A DNA stretch of 43,954 nt from Nitrobacter sp. 62-13 (lineage in GTDB: Bacteria > Pseudomonadota > Alphaproteobacteria > Rhizobiales > Xanthobacteraceae), in contig NZ_MKRN01000189.1 of assembly GCF_001896955.1 (NCBI RefSeq), positions 400-44,353 on the forward strand. The letters are read 5' to 3'. Every line of letters starts with the position of its first letter. The stretch's first letter is position 1. A model generated the notes under the pieces. It ran no database searches, had not been told where the DNA came from, and worked only from the letters and a program-made list of their open reading frames with translations. The position numbers were made by a program, and so were the translations under genes. Positions 7,649 to 16,062 of this stretch are shown piece after piece.

Positions 7649-9127
7649 TCAGCTTCCGGTTTTGCGGGCTTTGGTTTCGCGCGCGCCGAATTCAAGCACC
7701 GCCGCCACCAGAGCATCGATGTCGCGCGTTCCCGTGCGATGGTTGACGATCGCCGCGCGGATCGCCAGCCGGCCATCGAGGATCGTGGTGGACGGCGCTG
7801 CGATTCCCGACTCGTGCAGTGATGCGACGATCGCCGCGTTGATCCGGTCGGCGTCATTGGCGCGATAGCGGAAGCACACGATGTTCAGTTGCACCGGCGC
7901 AAGCAGTTCGAGCTTCGGCTCGGCGGTGATTTTCGCTTCCAGATAGCGCGCCAGCGCGCAGGTGCGGGCGATCATCGCGCCAAGCTTTTCGGTGCCGTAG
8001 GCCTTCAACGTGAACCACGTCTTCAGCGCACGGAAGCCGCGCGACATGTCAGGTCCGTACTCGCAGGGCCACGGCGAGCCGGCCGCGAGCCCGCGCGTCT
8101 CCCGGCGCAGATAGGCCGCAGGCGCCGCGAAGGTCCTGCGGTGCTGCTCGCCGTCGCGAACAAGGAGAAAGCCAGCGTCGTAAGGTACTTGTCCCCATTT
8201 GTGAAAGTCGAAAGCGATCGAGTCGGCGCGTTCGAGACCGGCGAGACGCGGCGCGATCTCCGGCGACAGCACGCCGAGCGCGCCGTATGCGCCATCGACA
8301 TGCAGCCACAGATTCTCCTCGCGGCACACCGCATGCACCGCCGCCAGATCGTCGATCGCGCCGATGTCGACCGTGCCGGCCGAACCGATCACGAGAAACG
8401 GTTCAAGACCGGCGGCACGATCGGCAGCGACCTGCGCACGCAACGCGTCGATCTCGATGCGATGACACCGATCGACCGGAATCCGCCGCAGCGCGTCGGT
8501 GCCGAATCCGGCGAGATCCATGGCCTGCGCGACGCAGCCGTGCGTTACGACAGACGTATAGGCGGTCAGACCGCCGCCGCGATCAGGCAGCCCCCGCTCG
8601 CGCACAGACGGTCCGAGCCGCGCGGAGCGGGCCACCAGAACGCCCATCAGGTTGGCCATCGACGTTCCCGTGACAAAGATGCCGCTCGCGGTGTCGGGAA
8701 ATCCGAACATCTGCCGCATCCACAGAACGATCTGGCGTTCGACCTCGATCGGAATATGATCGCGGCCGCCGAGATTGGCGTTCAGCCCCGCAGCCAGCAT
8801 TTCGGCAAGCATCCCGACTGCGGTGCCTCCCCCGTTCACCCATCCCATGAAGCCGGGATGAACGTTGCCGGCGGCGTACGGTGCAATGGAGTCGGAAAAT
8901 TCCCGATAGATTTCGTCGAGGTCGCCGCCTGAGCGCGGCAGTTCCTCGCGAAAACGCGCGCGCACGTTTGCGGGAATCGGTCGCCATACCGGGCGCTCGC
9001 GAACGCCGGCGATGTAATCGAACATATCGTCGAGCATCCGGTGCCCCTGCGCGCGCAGTGCGTCCCAGTCGTCGGGATCGAGCGTCTCGCTGGCGTCCCG
9101 CGGCGAGTCGGATGGCGCTTGGGTCAT
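7649..9127 (-). CDS. PLP-dependent decarboxylase (group II, aromatic amino acid type)
   Basis: This is a 492-residue protein. ATG 9127 is preferred because the longer frame to 9334 adds 69 Arg/Ala-rich residues with no family similarity. The fold type I PLP signature is clear: LWLHVDGAYGAL (His276 and Asp278 region, stacking on and holding the cofactor ring) and DFHKWGQVPYDAG, with the Schiff-base lysine at about 310. GSAGTVDIGAIDD and NVHPGFMGWVNGG are also typical of the aromatic-L-amino-acid decarboxylase branch. It should remove CO2 from an amino acid; the substrate cannot be told from sequence, and tyrosine, tryptophan or DOPA-like compounds are possible. It lies between flbT and flgL without an obvious link to motility, 352 bases downstream of flgL on the same strand. 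Confidence 0.88.
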   Translation of the reverse strand: MTQAPSDSPRDASETLDPDDWDALRAQGHRMLDDMFDYIAGVRERPVWRPIPANVRARFREELPRSGGDLDEIYREFSDSIAPYAAGNVHPGFMGWVNGGGTAVGMLAEMLAAGLNANLGGRDHIPIEVERQIVLWMRQMFGFPDTASGIFVTGTSMANLMGVLVARSARLGPSVRERGLPDRGGGLTAYTSVVTHGCVAQAMDLAGFGTDALRRIPVDRCHRIEIDALRAQVAADRAAGLEPFLVIGSAGTVDIGAIDDLAAVHAVCREENLWLHVDGAYGALGVLSPEIAPRLAGLERADSIAFDFHKWGQVPYDAGFLLVRDGEQHRRTFAAPAAYLRRETRGLAAGSPWPCEYGPDMSRGFRALKTWFTLKAYGTEKLGAMIARTCALARYLEAKITAEPKLELLAPVQLNIVCFRYRANDADRINAAIVASLHESGIAAPSTTILDGRLAIRAAIVNHRTGTRDIDALVAAVLEFGARETKARKTGS

Positions 9128-9479
9128 GCCGAGAACTCCGGGCGGCTGCATGCATGCAACCGCGGCACGCCTCCGAGCGCGCCGAACCTTCCCCGCGGCG
9201 CAGCGCGGCAACCCAGCGCGCGTGAAATATCGAAACGGAGCATGAAATGGTCTTCCTCGCAGCGCGCAGCGGTCGCTGGCGTCCAGCATTTCCGTACGTC
9301 TGATGGTGTTGGCGGTGTCCCTGCGCCGTTTCACTCAAAGGAGCGCGCGCGGCAGCATAGCCGAATTTCCTGCCCATCGCAGGCCGCCATGATTAGCGTA
9401 ACGCAGCCCGTTTTGGAACGGCTATTGCCGCTCCTTCGCCATCACGCATTGCCGGTCAGCGCCCGGCCTGCCCGCACCA
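9128..9479. other. Intergenic gap between flgL and the decarboxylase
   Basis: These 352 bases hold no convincing gene. The open frames here are extensions of the decarboxylase or antisense shadows. A short alternating TGCATGCATGCA is near 9149. No strong terminator for flgL was found; only a weak GGC-TATT-GCC hairpin near 9420-9430 is seen. Confidence 0.4.
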
Positions 9480-11240
9480 TCAGAGGAATTTCACCAGGCT
9501 GAGCTGGGACAGCAAGGCGGTGGTCTGGTAGGAGGCCTGCAGATCGGTCTGCAACGCCAGCAACTGGCTTGCGACCTCATCGGTAGAAACGTTCTCGGCC
9601 TGATCGACGACGTTCTGCATCGTCGCCTGCGTCAGTTTCTGCCGCGCAGTGGCATCCTGCATCACCGTCTGCGCATTGGCGAGATCGGACTGGATGTCCT
9701 GGATGCTCTGCTTGCCGGGCGTGACCGTCAGATTCTGCGCCACGCGCGAATTAAGAGCCGAGATCTGCCCCGCACCGTTCGGATCGGTCGGCGATGTCGT
9801 CACAGCCGCGAGAAGCGCAACCGATTCCATCAGCGAACGGATGGCGTCCTCGTTGGCGCGGATGCCGTATTGCACCGTCGCCGAGGGATCGATCCGCACC
9901 GTCGAAGTCGCACGTGCCGACCCCGTTCCGGCATCGCCGGTGTACCACTGCACCGTGTTTGCAGCCGTGCCGTTCACCGCGGCCGTTGCCGTGGCCAGCG
10001 TCACCGGCGGCGTGAGGTCGACGCGCTGCGGCGGCTGGTCGAAGAAATCATGCGTCGCGCGGATGGCGGAGGCCGCCACCAGCGAGGTCTTGGCCAGCGT
10101 TCCGATCGAGCTCGTCAGCGCGGCATTGAGATTGGCTGCGGTCGCCGTCGGCGTCGCACCGATCGCGAAGCTGCCGGCCGGCGTCGGCACCGCGCTCGAG
10201 GCCGTCAGTTGCACGGTTTCGCTGGAGCCGTCCGGCAGGTTGAAGGTGAAACTCACCGTGTCGCCGTCGGCCGGATTGGCGGCGAGGTCGATGGAGGCTT
10301 GCGCCGGCGTGATCGTGACGCCTGCCGCACTCGAACTGACCCCGGTCAGTTGCGCGCCGAAAGGAGACGCACTCGCTTCGGCGGCGGTCAGCGCCGCATT
10401 CAGGTTGGTGGCGGTCACCGCGGCCGATCCGCCGATCTCGAACGATCCCGCGGGCGCCGGCACCGTGGTCGTCGCCGTCAATTGAACGGTCGTGCTGGTG
10501 CCGTCCGGCTGCAAAAAGGTGAAATTGAAGGTGTCGCCGTCCGCCGGATTGGTTGCGAGATTGACCGTCGCCGGTGTGTTGGAGACTGTCGCGCCCGTCA
10601 GCGTCGAGGTGACGTTGCTGAGCTTCATGCCGTAGATCGAGGGCGACGCATCTTCGGCGACCGATACCGACGTCGCGGTCGGCGAGGAAACGATAAGGCG
10701 GCCGAGGCCGCTGGCGCCAAGGTCGGCCTGGTTGCGCTCGGAGATGACCTGGTTCAACCCGGCCTGCCCTGCTCCATTGCCGTTCAGGATCAGGTCGGAC
10801 GAAGCGACCGGCTGGGTGTAGATCGTGCTGCCGGAAAAGATGTAGCGGTCGCCGGCCTGCGTATTCAGGATGCCGACGACCGACGAGAACTCGGCCACCG
10901 CGGTCTGCTGACCAGCGGTCTGTCCGGCGCTGTTCAGCGCCTGCGATCCGCTGTTCGCCGCGTTCTGCAACTGCGTGCCGATATCGGACAGCGCCTGCAA
11001 CGCGGTATTGGCGACCCCGATATTGGTGTTGATCTTGGTCATGGTGTCGGTATACGCGGCGATGTTCGACAGTTGCGCGCGCGCAGCGATCGCAAAACCT
11101 TCGTTGGCGCCCATACCCGAATAGGTCGTCGACTTCTTTCCGCTCGTGAGCTGGTTCTGCAGATCGGCCATCTGCGCCTTGAGATTCTGGACCGAGCTGC
11201 CGAGGATGGTGTTGCCGAAGCTGATGCCGTTGATCGCCAT
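9480..11240 (-). CDS. flgL: Hook-filament junction protein FlgL
   Basis: This is a 586-residue protein starting MAINGISFGNTILGSS. The N-terminal helices (LQNQLTSGKKSTTYSGMG, then a long heptad-like region to about 130) and the C-terminal helices (NVSTDEVASQLLALQTDLQASYQT, ending LLSQLSLVKFL) match the flagellin-like FlgL/HAP3 fold. It joins the hook to the filament after FlgK. It is much longer than enterobacterial FlgL (about 317 residues). The extra length is central and includes two similar modules of about 65 residues, at about 223-285 and 313-375, offset by 91 residues. Each carries NPADGDT, a PDGS/T..VQLTA strand, PAGSF.IG and a (T/A)NLNAALT end. It is the last gene of flgE-flgK-flgL, with an 18-base gap after flgK. 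Confidence 0.93.
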   Translation of the reverse strand: MAINGISFGNTILGSSVQNLKAQMADLQNQLTSGKKSTTYSGMGANEGFAIAARAQLSNIAAYTDTMTKINTNIGVANTALQALSDIGTQLQNAANSGSQALNSAGQTAGQQTAVAEFSSVVGILNTQAGDRYIFSGSTIYTQPVASSDLILNGNGAGQAGLNQVISERNQADLGASGLGRLIVSSPTATSVSVAEDASPSIYGMKLSNVTSTLTGATVSNTPATVNLATNPADGDTFNFTFLQPDGTSTTVQLTATTTVPAPAGSFEIGGSAAVTATNLNAALTAAEASASPFGAQLTGVSSSAAGVTITPAQASIDLAANPADGDTVSFTFNLPDGSSETVQLTASSAVPTPAGSFAIGATPTATAANLNAALTSSIGTLAKTSLVAASAIRATHDFFDQPPQRVDLTPPVTLATATAAVNGTAANTVQWYTGDAGTGSARATSTVRIDPSATVQYGIRANEDAIRSLMESVALLAAVTTSPTDPNGAGQISALNSRVAQNLTVTPGKQSIQDIQSDLANAQTVMQDATARQKLTQATMQNVVDQAENVSTDEVASQLLALQTDLQASYQTTALLSQLSLVKFL

Positions 11241-11258
11241 GCGAACCGCCCTTACACG

Positions 11259-13127
11259 TTACATTTGAGCCTGCAGCAGAGTCTGCATCATGGTCTGCAC
11301 CACTGACATCACATGCGCGTTCGCCGCGTAGGAATTCTGCAGCGCGATCAGATTTGTCATCTCGGTGTCGATGTTCACGCTCGCCTTGGCGTTGAACTTC
11401 TCCTGCAGTGTATTGACGACGATGTCCTGCCCCTGCGCCACCTGTTTCGCCGTCGTCGCCGCGCTGCTCTGCACGCTGACGAACTGCTGCAGGAACGATG
11501 GCAGGGTGCCGGTGAACGGCGAAGCCGCGGACCCGAGGCCGGTATTCGGCGCGTAGCTGAATGTGGCCGAGGTCAGTTGATCGAACAGGAAATCGGAGCG
11601 CGTGGTGTCGCCTGCGGGCGTCACGGGCGACGTATTGTAGACCGTCAGCTTGGAGGGATCGGCAAGCAGCGCGGCGTTGACCTGGATTCGTCCCGCCAGT
11701 CCCGTGATCTGCGACGCGGTGCCGGTGATCGCACCGGTGTAGAGCGAGGCGCGGTCGGTGAAGAACGGCAGTTGCGGATTGCCCGACGTCAGCGACTGCA
11801 TGGTTGTCGTGGTTGAGGCCGCGGTCACCGTCGATGTGCCCGAGCCGTCGCCGGTGACGCGGAGCAGCGCACCCGACGCGGAAAATGTCAGATGCGCCGG
11901 GCCGCCGACTTGCGCATTCAATTGCGCCAGGATCGAACCGAGCCCACCCGAGAAATTGACGCCGATCACCTTGTCGTTCGGATTCGAGGCCGTGTTCGGA
12001 ATCGGCAGCGCCGCGGGGTCGTCCACCCGCACGACAGTTATTGTATGAGAGACGTTGCTCGAGTCGGTGTAGGTGACGTTGAACGAGTTGCCCGGCAGCA
12101 CATTCGACAGATCAAGGTCGAAACCCGATGGAGGGCCGGCGACAGGCGTGCCGCCGGTCGTGACATCGGACAAGGCGCTGGCGAGCGTCGCCGCCATCTG
12201 GTCGATCTGGTTCTGCGCCTGCACCAGCGTCTTGTCGCGCAACTGCACGTCGGCGGCGATCTGGCCCGAGTTGATGCCTTGCGAGGCGATCATGTCGATC
12301 TTGGCGCCGTTCGGAAGCTGGCACATGATGGTGCCGACGCTCGACTTGCCCGGATCGGCGTTCCATTGCGAATTCGCAGTCAGCGACGACTGCGCGTTGA
12401 ATGACAGCGTCGAAGCCTGCACACCACCGACGAGCTGGATTCCCGAGGTCGTGAACACCGACGTCTGATTGGAGCCGTCGGTGACGGCGCGAACGTCCAT
12501 CAATCTGGAGAGCTGATCGATCGCGCTGTCGCGCTGATCCATCAGCGTCGCGGCGGCCGGATCCTGGGCGCTCATGCCCTGCAGCTTCTGATTGATCGCG
12601 GCGATCTGTTGCATCGCCGCGTTCGCCTGCGACACCGATACCGAGAGATCCTGCTCGGCGTTGGAGCGCAGCGTCTGGATGCCGCTGGTGGTGGCGTTGA
12701 GCTGCTGCGCCAGCGCCTGCGCGGCGTTCAGCACCGAGGATTGCGCCGCCGTGTTGCCCGAACTCGCGGACAGCGCCTGCAACGCCGATGTGAAGTTATT
12801 GTAGGCCGCTTCCAGTGTTCCGTCGTTGCCGGGCGTTCCATAGACATTCTGCAACTGGCCGAGCACGTTCGCGATCTGGTCGGCATAGGCGCCGCCGGCG
12901 TTTTCCGTGCGCAGTTGCGACTGCACATAGGTATCGAGCGTGCGGTTGACGCCGATGACACGAACACCGGCGCCGGTACCGCCGGTGATGATCTCGTCCT
13001 GCACCAGCGTCTGGGCGACGTAACCGGACGTGTTCGCGTTGGCGACGTTGCCCGAGACGATCGACAGCGCCGCCTGGTTGGCGCGCAGGCCTGACATCGC
13101 GATGGAGAGGGCCGAACTCAAACTCAT
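11259..13127 (-). CDS. flgK: Hook-associated protein 1, FlgK
   Basis: This is a 622-residue protein. It begins with the axial-protein motif: SSALSIAMSGLRANQAALSI followed by VSGNVANANTSGYV. The region to about 200 is helical and typical of FlgK (QLRTENAGGAYADQIANVLG, LDAT-like helices, and LMDQRDSAIDQLSRLMDV). The C terminus LIALQNSYAANAHVMSVVQTMMQTLL is the matching D0 helix. FlgK caps the hook and seats FlgL and the filament. A GAGG site precedes the ATG at 13127. It lies 63 bases after flgE, from which it is separated by a repeat fragment with a small hairpin, and 18 bases before flgL. Confidence 0.95.
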   Translation of the reverse strand: MSLSSALSIAMSGLRANQAALSIVSGNVANANTSGYVAQTLVQDEIITGGTGAGVRVIGVNRTLDTYVQSQLRTENAGGAYADQIANVLGQLQNVYGTPGNDGTLEAAYNNFTSALQALSASSGNTAAQSSVLNAAQALAQQLNATTSGIQTLRSNAEQDLSVSVSQANAAMQQIAAINQKLQGMSAQDPAAATLMDQRDSAIDQLSRLMDVRAVTDGSNQTSVFTTSGIQLVGGVQASTLSFNAQSSLTANSQWNADPGKSSVGTIMCQLPNGAKIDMIASQGINSGQIAADVQLRDKTLVQAQNQIDQMAATLASALSDVTTGGTPVAGPPSGFDLDLSNVLPGNSFNVTYTDSSNVSHTITVVRVDDPAALPIPNTASNPNDKVIGVNFSGGLGSILAQLNAQVGGPAHLTFSASGALLRVTGDGSGTSTVTAASTTTTMQSLTSGNPQLPFFTDRASLYTGAITGTASQITGLAGRIQVNAALLADPSKLTVYNTSPVTPAGDTTRSDFLFDQLTSATFSYAPNTGLGSAASPFTGTLPSFLQQFVSVQSSAATTAKQVAQGQDIVVNTLQEKFNAKASVNIDTEMTNLIALQNSYAANAHVMSVVQTMMQTLLQAQM

Positions 13128-13167
13128 CTTATTGCCCGCCTCGAAAGAGCATCAATCCGCTCAGCGA

Positions 13168-13194
13168 CCCCGCTTTTCGGGGATCATGCTCTAG
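13168..13194. repeat. Fragment of CTAG/GCATGATC palindromic repeat after flgE
   Basis: The arms CCCCG (13168-13172) and CGGGG (13178-13182) flank a five-base loop, followed by ATCATGCTCTAG. This matches one end of the larger repeats at 23160 and 30694. The terminal CTAG (13191-13194) contains the flgE TAG stop read on the minus strand. It may act as a weak attenuator between flgE and flgK. Confidence 0.7.
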
Positions 13195-15032
13195 CGCAGC
13201 ACGTTCAGGAGATCCTGAACCATGCTGTTCGCCGTGGTGATGACCTTGGTGTTCGCCGAGTAAGCCTGCTGGGTCACGATCAGCTTGGTGAACTCGTCGG
13301 CAATGTCGGTGTTGGAGCCCTCGAGCGAGGAACCGCTGATGTGTCCGGCCGCGCCGGCGATCGCAGGTCCCGACTCGTCGGTCACGGCATAGGCCCCGCC
13401 GTCGAGCGCTTTCAGGTAGTTGGTGCCGTTGAAGTGCGACAGCGACACCTGCGCGAGCGAGAGGTTCTGCCCGTTCGAGAAGGTGCCGACCACGATGCCG
13501 TCATTGTTGACGGCGACCGACTGCAACTGGCCGGCGGCGTAGCCGTTCTGGTTGATCGCATTGACGGTCGCGTTGCCGCCGCTGCTGGCATACTGGGTGA
13601 GACCGCCGCTGCCGAGATTCAGCGTGAGGTTGCCGAGCGACTGGGTTCCGACGCTGACGCTGGGAATGGTGATGGACGTCCCTACCGGGCTGGAAAGCTG
13701 GCCGTTGGTGCCGAAGGTGAAGTTGGTGCCGACGTTGACCCACGCCGCTTGCGTGCCGGTGGCGTTCGGATTGGCCTGATAGAACAGGTTCCAGGTATCG
13801 GAATGGCCCGCGCCGAGCGAGGCGCTGTCGGTCTTGGCCCAGCGCAGTTGCAGGTTCACCGCGGTGCCGGTCGCGTCGTAGACCGTGACCGCGCCGCCGC
13901 TGATCGATTCCTGCTGGAACATGGTCTGGTCGTTGGCGATCACCACGCCGGCTCCGGGCGTGCCGCCGCCGCCGCGCGCGACGTTGGTCGTCGCGCCGAA
14001 GCCCATCGAGGTCCACCCGCCCGATGAACTCGTCACCGTCAGGTCCTGCGCGGTGCCGCTATGCAGCGTGATCGCCCCGGTGCTGGCGTCGATCGTCGGG
14101 GCCTGACCGGTGATCGCGCCGATCTTGCCCAGAAGATCGCCGACGGTGTCGTCGATGCGAACATGGGTCGCGTCCTGCGCGCCGGGCGGCAACGCGGTGC
14201 TGGCGTCGGTAAACGTGATGGTGGTGCCATCGACGGTGATGGTGTCGCCGACCGCAAAACCGGTGGGCAGCGAGTCGCTCGGCGCAGTACCGGACAAAAG
14301 CGTCGCGCTGGTGATCGCGACCGGCGGCGTCTGCTGGTTGTTGGCCGCCGAGCCCGTGGTGGTGCTGTCGGTATAGGCCGGCGCCGGCGTTCCGACCACC
14401 AGCGGATTGAAGCCGTTGGTGAAGTCCGACGGATTCAATCCGCCCGCCGCGGTGATGGTGCCGGCGGTCGCGGTCGAACTCGCCAGCGTCGTCGGCACGG
14501 ACGGAAGATTGGCGGCGTATTGCAGCGTCGTGGTGGCCTGCGCGGGAATGAAGTTGTTCTGGAACTGCAGCACCTGCGGCACATTGCCCAGAGGGTTGCC
14601 GGTCTTGGGATCGACCGGCACGCCCATCAGGTAGTAGCCGGCGCTGTTGACGAGATTGCCGTTGGCGTTGACCTGGAAATCGCCGCGCCGCGTGTAGTAG
14701 GTCACGCCGGAAAACTGAGGTTGATTGTCAACCACGCCGGTCGGCGACTGGACATTGAAGAAACCATCGCCGGTGATCGCCATGTAGGTGCCGATCGTCG
14801 AGGCCGACACCGTTCCCTGGCTGCTGATGGTCGCGACCGCATAGGCCGTCACGCCGCCGGCCACCTGACGGTTCGGCGTGGTCGAGTCGGGGATCAGATC
14901 GCAGAAGGCGGTGGCGATGCCCTTGTAGCCGGTGGTCTGGGCATTCGCGATGTTGCCGGAGATGTTTTGCAGCGCAAAGGACTGCGCCTGCAGACCGCCG
15001 ACAGACGTATTCAGTGCGTCGAAAATACCCAT
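13191..15032 (-). CDS. flgE: Flagellar hook protein FlgE
   Basis: This is a 613-residue protein. The ATG at 15032 follows GGAG at 12 bases. The N terminus carries the axial motif GLQAQSFALQNISGNIANAQ. ITGDGFFNVQSPTG and the beta-rich VTYYTRRGDFQVNANGNLVN mark the hook/basal-body core. The C terminus GSNTDIADEFTKLIVTQQAYSANTKVI and VQDLLNVLR is the partner helix. The middle (about 190-470) is the variable outer domain. One cysteine (AFCDLIPD) is unusual among axial proteins. FlgE polymerises outside the cell as the flexible hook. It is the first gene of flgE-flgK-flgL, behind a sigma-54 promoter at 15108-15123. Its TAG stop lies in a repeat. Confidence 0.95.
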   Translation of the reverse strand: MGIFDALNTSVGGLQAQSFALQNISGNIANAQTTGYKGIATAFCDLIPDSTTPNRQVAGGVTAYAVATISSQGTVSASTIGTYMAITGDGFFNVQSPTGVVDNQPQFSGVTYYTRRGDFQVNANGNLVNSAGYYLMGVPVDPKTGNPLGNVPQVLQFQNNFIPAQATTTLQYAANLPSVPTTLASSTATAGTITAAGGLNPSDFTNGFNPLVVGTPAPAYTDSTTTGSAANNQQTPPVAITSATLLSGTAPSDSLPTGFAVGDTITVDGTTITFTDASTALPPGAQDATHVRIDDTVGDLLGKIGAITGQAPTIDASTGAITLHSGTAQDLTVTSSSGGWTSMGFGATTNVARGGGGTPGAGVVIANDQTMFQQESISGGAVTVYDATGTAVNLQLRWAKTDSASLGAGHSDTWNLFYQANPNATGTQAAWVNVGTNFTFGTNGQLSSPVGTSITIPSVSVGTQSLGNLTLNLGSGGLTQYASSGGNATVNAINQNGYAAGQLQSVAVNNDGIVVGTFSNGQNLSLAQVSLSHFNGTNYLKALDGGAYAVTDESGPAIAGAAGHISGSSLEGSNTDIADEFTKLIVTQQAYSANTKVITTANSMVQDLLNVLR

Positions 15033-15107
15033 CCCATCGTCTCCAACTCGATCCGGGCGGCCAACCGGAGGTCAGCGAGAACCACAGCCGCGGTCGGAAA
15101 CGACGTC

Positions 15108-15123
15108 GCAAGCTCCGTGCCAA
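15108..15123 (-). promoter_or_regulatory. Sigma-54 promoter of the flgE-flgK-flgL operon
   Basis: On the minus strand the bases from 15123 to 15108 read TTGGCACGGAGCTTGC. This agrees with the -24/-12 consensus TTGGCACG-N4-TTGC at every core position. The predicted transcript start is near 15096, about 64 bases before the flgE ATG. In Caulobacter relatives hook-class genes use sigma-54 with the activator FlbD. No activator site was identified here. Confidence 0.8.
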
Positions 15124-15389
15124 CGTGAAAGATAAGCTATTTCAGTAAGTTGGGATTAGACCCCGGCCCGCGCTCCGGGGCATTCTTGCCCGAGAGAGGC
15201 AACTCTTGCCGGGAGGATGGGGGATTTTCGAGCGAGGAAAAACTCGTCAACTTCCGGAATCCATACCCCTGACATCAACATTTCGAACAAAAACAGCCAC
15301 AGGGGCCATGGATTCCGGGCTCGGCACTTCGCGCCGCTCCGGAATGACGCCAAGATTTTACGGGAGCGTCGCCTAAAGCGGCGAAAGTC
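15124..15389. repeat. Intergenic region with a long inverted repeat (15256-15316)
   Basis: No gene is seen. Arms at 15256-15271 (GGAATCCATACCCCTG) and 15300-15316 pair with one bulge, around a 28-base loop. The flanks, ending GGAATGACGCC, resemble a widespread Bradyrhizobium-type intergenic repeat. It lies between the flgE promoter and the msrB stop and could act as a terminator for msrB. Confidence 0.55.
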
Positions 15390-15902
15390 CTACGTAGTCG
15401 ACGATGCCGGATGGAAGACGAGCGCCAGCCCGTCCATGCAGTAGCGCAGGCCCGTCGGCTTCGGGCCATCGTCGAAGACATGGCCGAGATGCCCGCCGCA
15501 GCGGCGGCAGTGGATCTCGGTGCGGGCCATGCCGAACGTCGTATCCCGGGTTTCGCCGACCGCGTTGTCGAGCGGCTTCCAGAAGCTCGGCCAGCCGGTG
15601 CCGCTTTCGAATTTCGTTTCCGACGAATAGAGCGGAAGGTCGCAGCCGGCGCAGGCGAAGATGCCCTTGCGATGCTCCTTGAGCAGCGGGCTGGTGAAAG
15701 GCGGCTCGGTGCCTTGCTGACGCAGGATGCGGTACTGTTGCGGCGTGAGCTGCGCCCGCCATTCGGCGTCGGTCTTTTCGATCTCGAACCTCTCGGCGGC
15801 TTTTGTCTCGGCCGCCCGGACAGGCTCTCCGCGCAACCAGCGAAAGCCGAACAGGGCTGCCAGGCCGGCGGCGGATGCGAGCAGGGTACGGCGGTCGATC
15901 AT
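15390..15902 (-). CDS. msrB: Peptide-methionine (R)-S-oxide reductase MsrB, exported form
   Basis: This is a 170-residue protein. The start ATG at 15902 gives [20 protein letters not shown], a twin-arginine followed by a hydrophobic stretch. That suggests a Tat leader, with cleavage possible after VRAA. The MsrB domain (about 45-165) has the two zinc pairs CAGC and [26 protein letters not shown] and the catalytic cysteine in LRYCMDG. It reduces methionine-R-sulfoxide in proteins; the leader suggests it works in the periplasm. A longer frame to 16037 has no support. The usual RYCIN ending is changed to RYCMD. It stands alone, transcribed toward the flgE promoter region. Confidence 0.88.
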   Translation of the reverse strand: MIDRRTLLASAAGLAALFGFRWLRGEPVRAAETKAAERFEIEKTDAEWRAQLTPQQYRILRQQGTEPPFTSPLLKEHRKGIFACAGCDLPLYSSETKFESGTGWPSFWKPLDNAVGETRDTTFGMARTEIHCRRCGGHLGHVFDDGPKPTGLRYCMDGLALVFHPASSTT

Positions 15903-16062
15903 GGCTATCTCCGGGGTCGAGCGGGCTGCGCGGTTCAGATCAGATATGCGGCAGCCTGCCCTGAGGTTACCCTGATCTTGCGGAGCTCCGCTCACTTTGT
16001 CGCGATAGATTTTGCTGAAGGATGCATATCCGCTCAACCCTACGCCTGCGGAGACCGAAGGG

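Noticed and set aside
9870-15128. Long plus-strand open frames antisense to flgL, flgK and flgE
   Set aside because: The minus-strand genes have complete family signatures; the plus-strand products are low-complexity Arg/Gly-rich strings.
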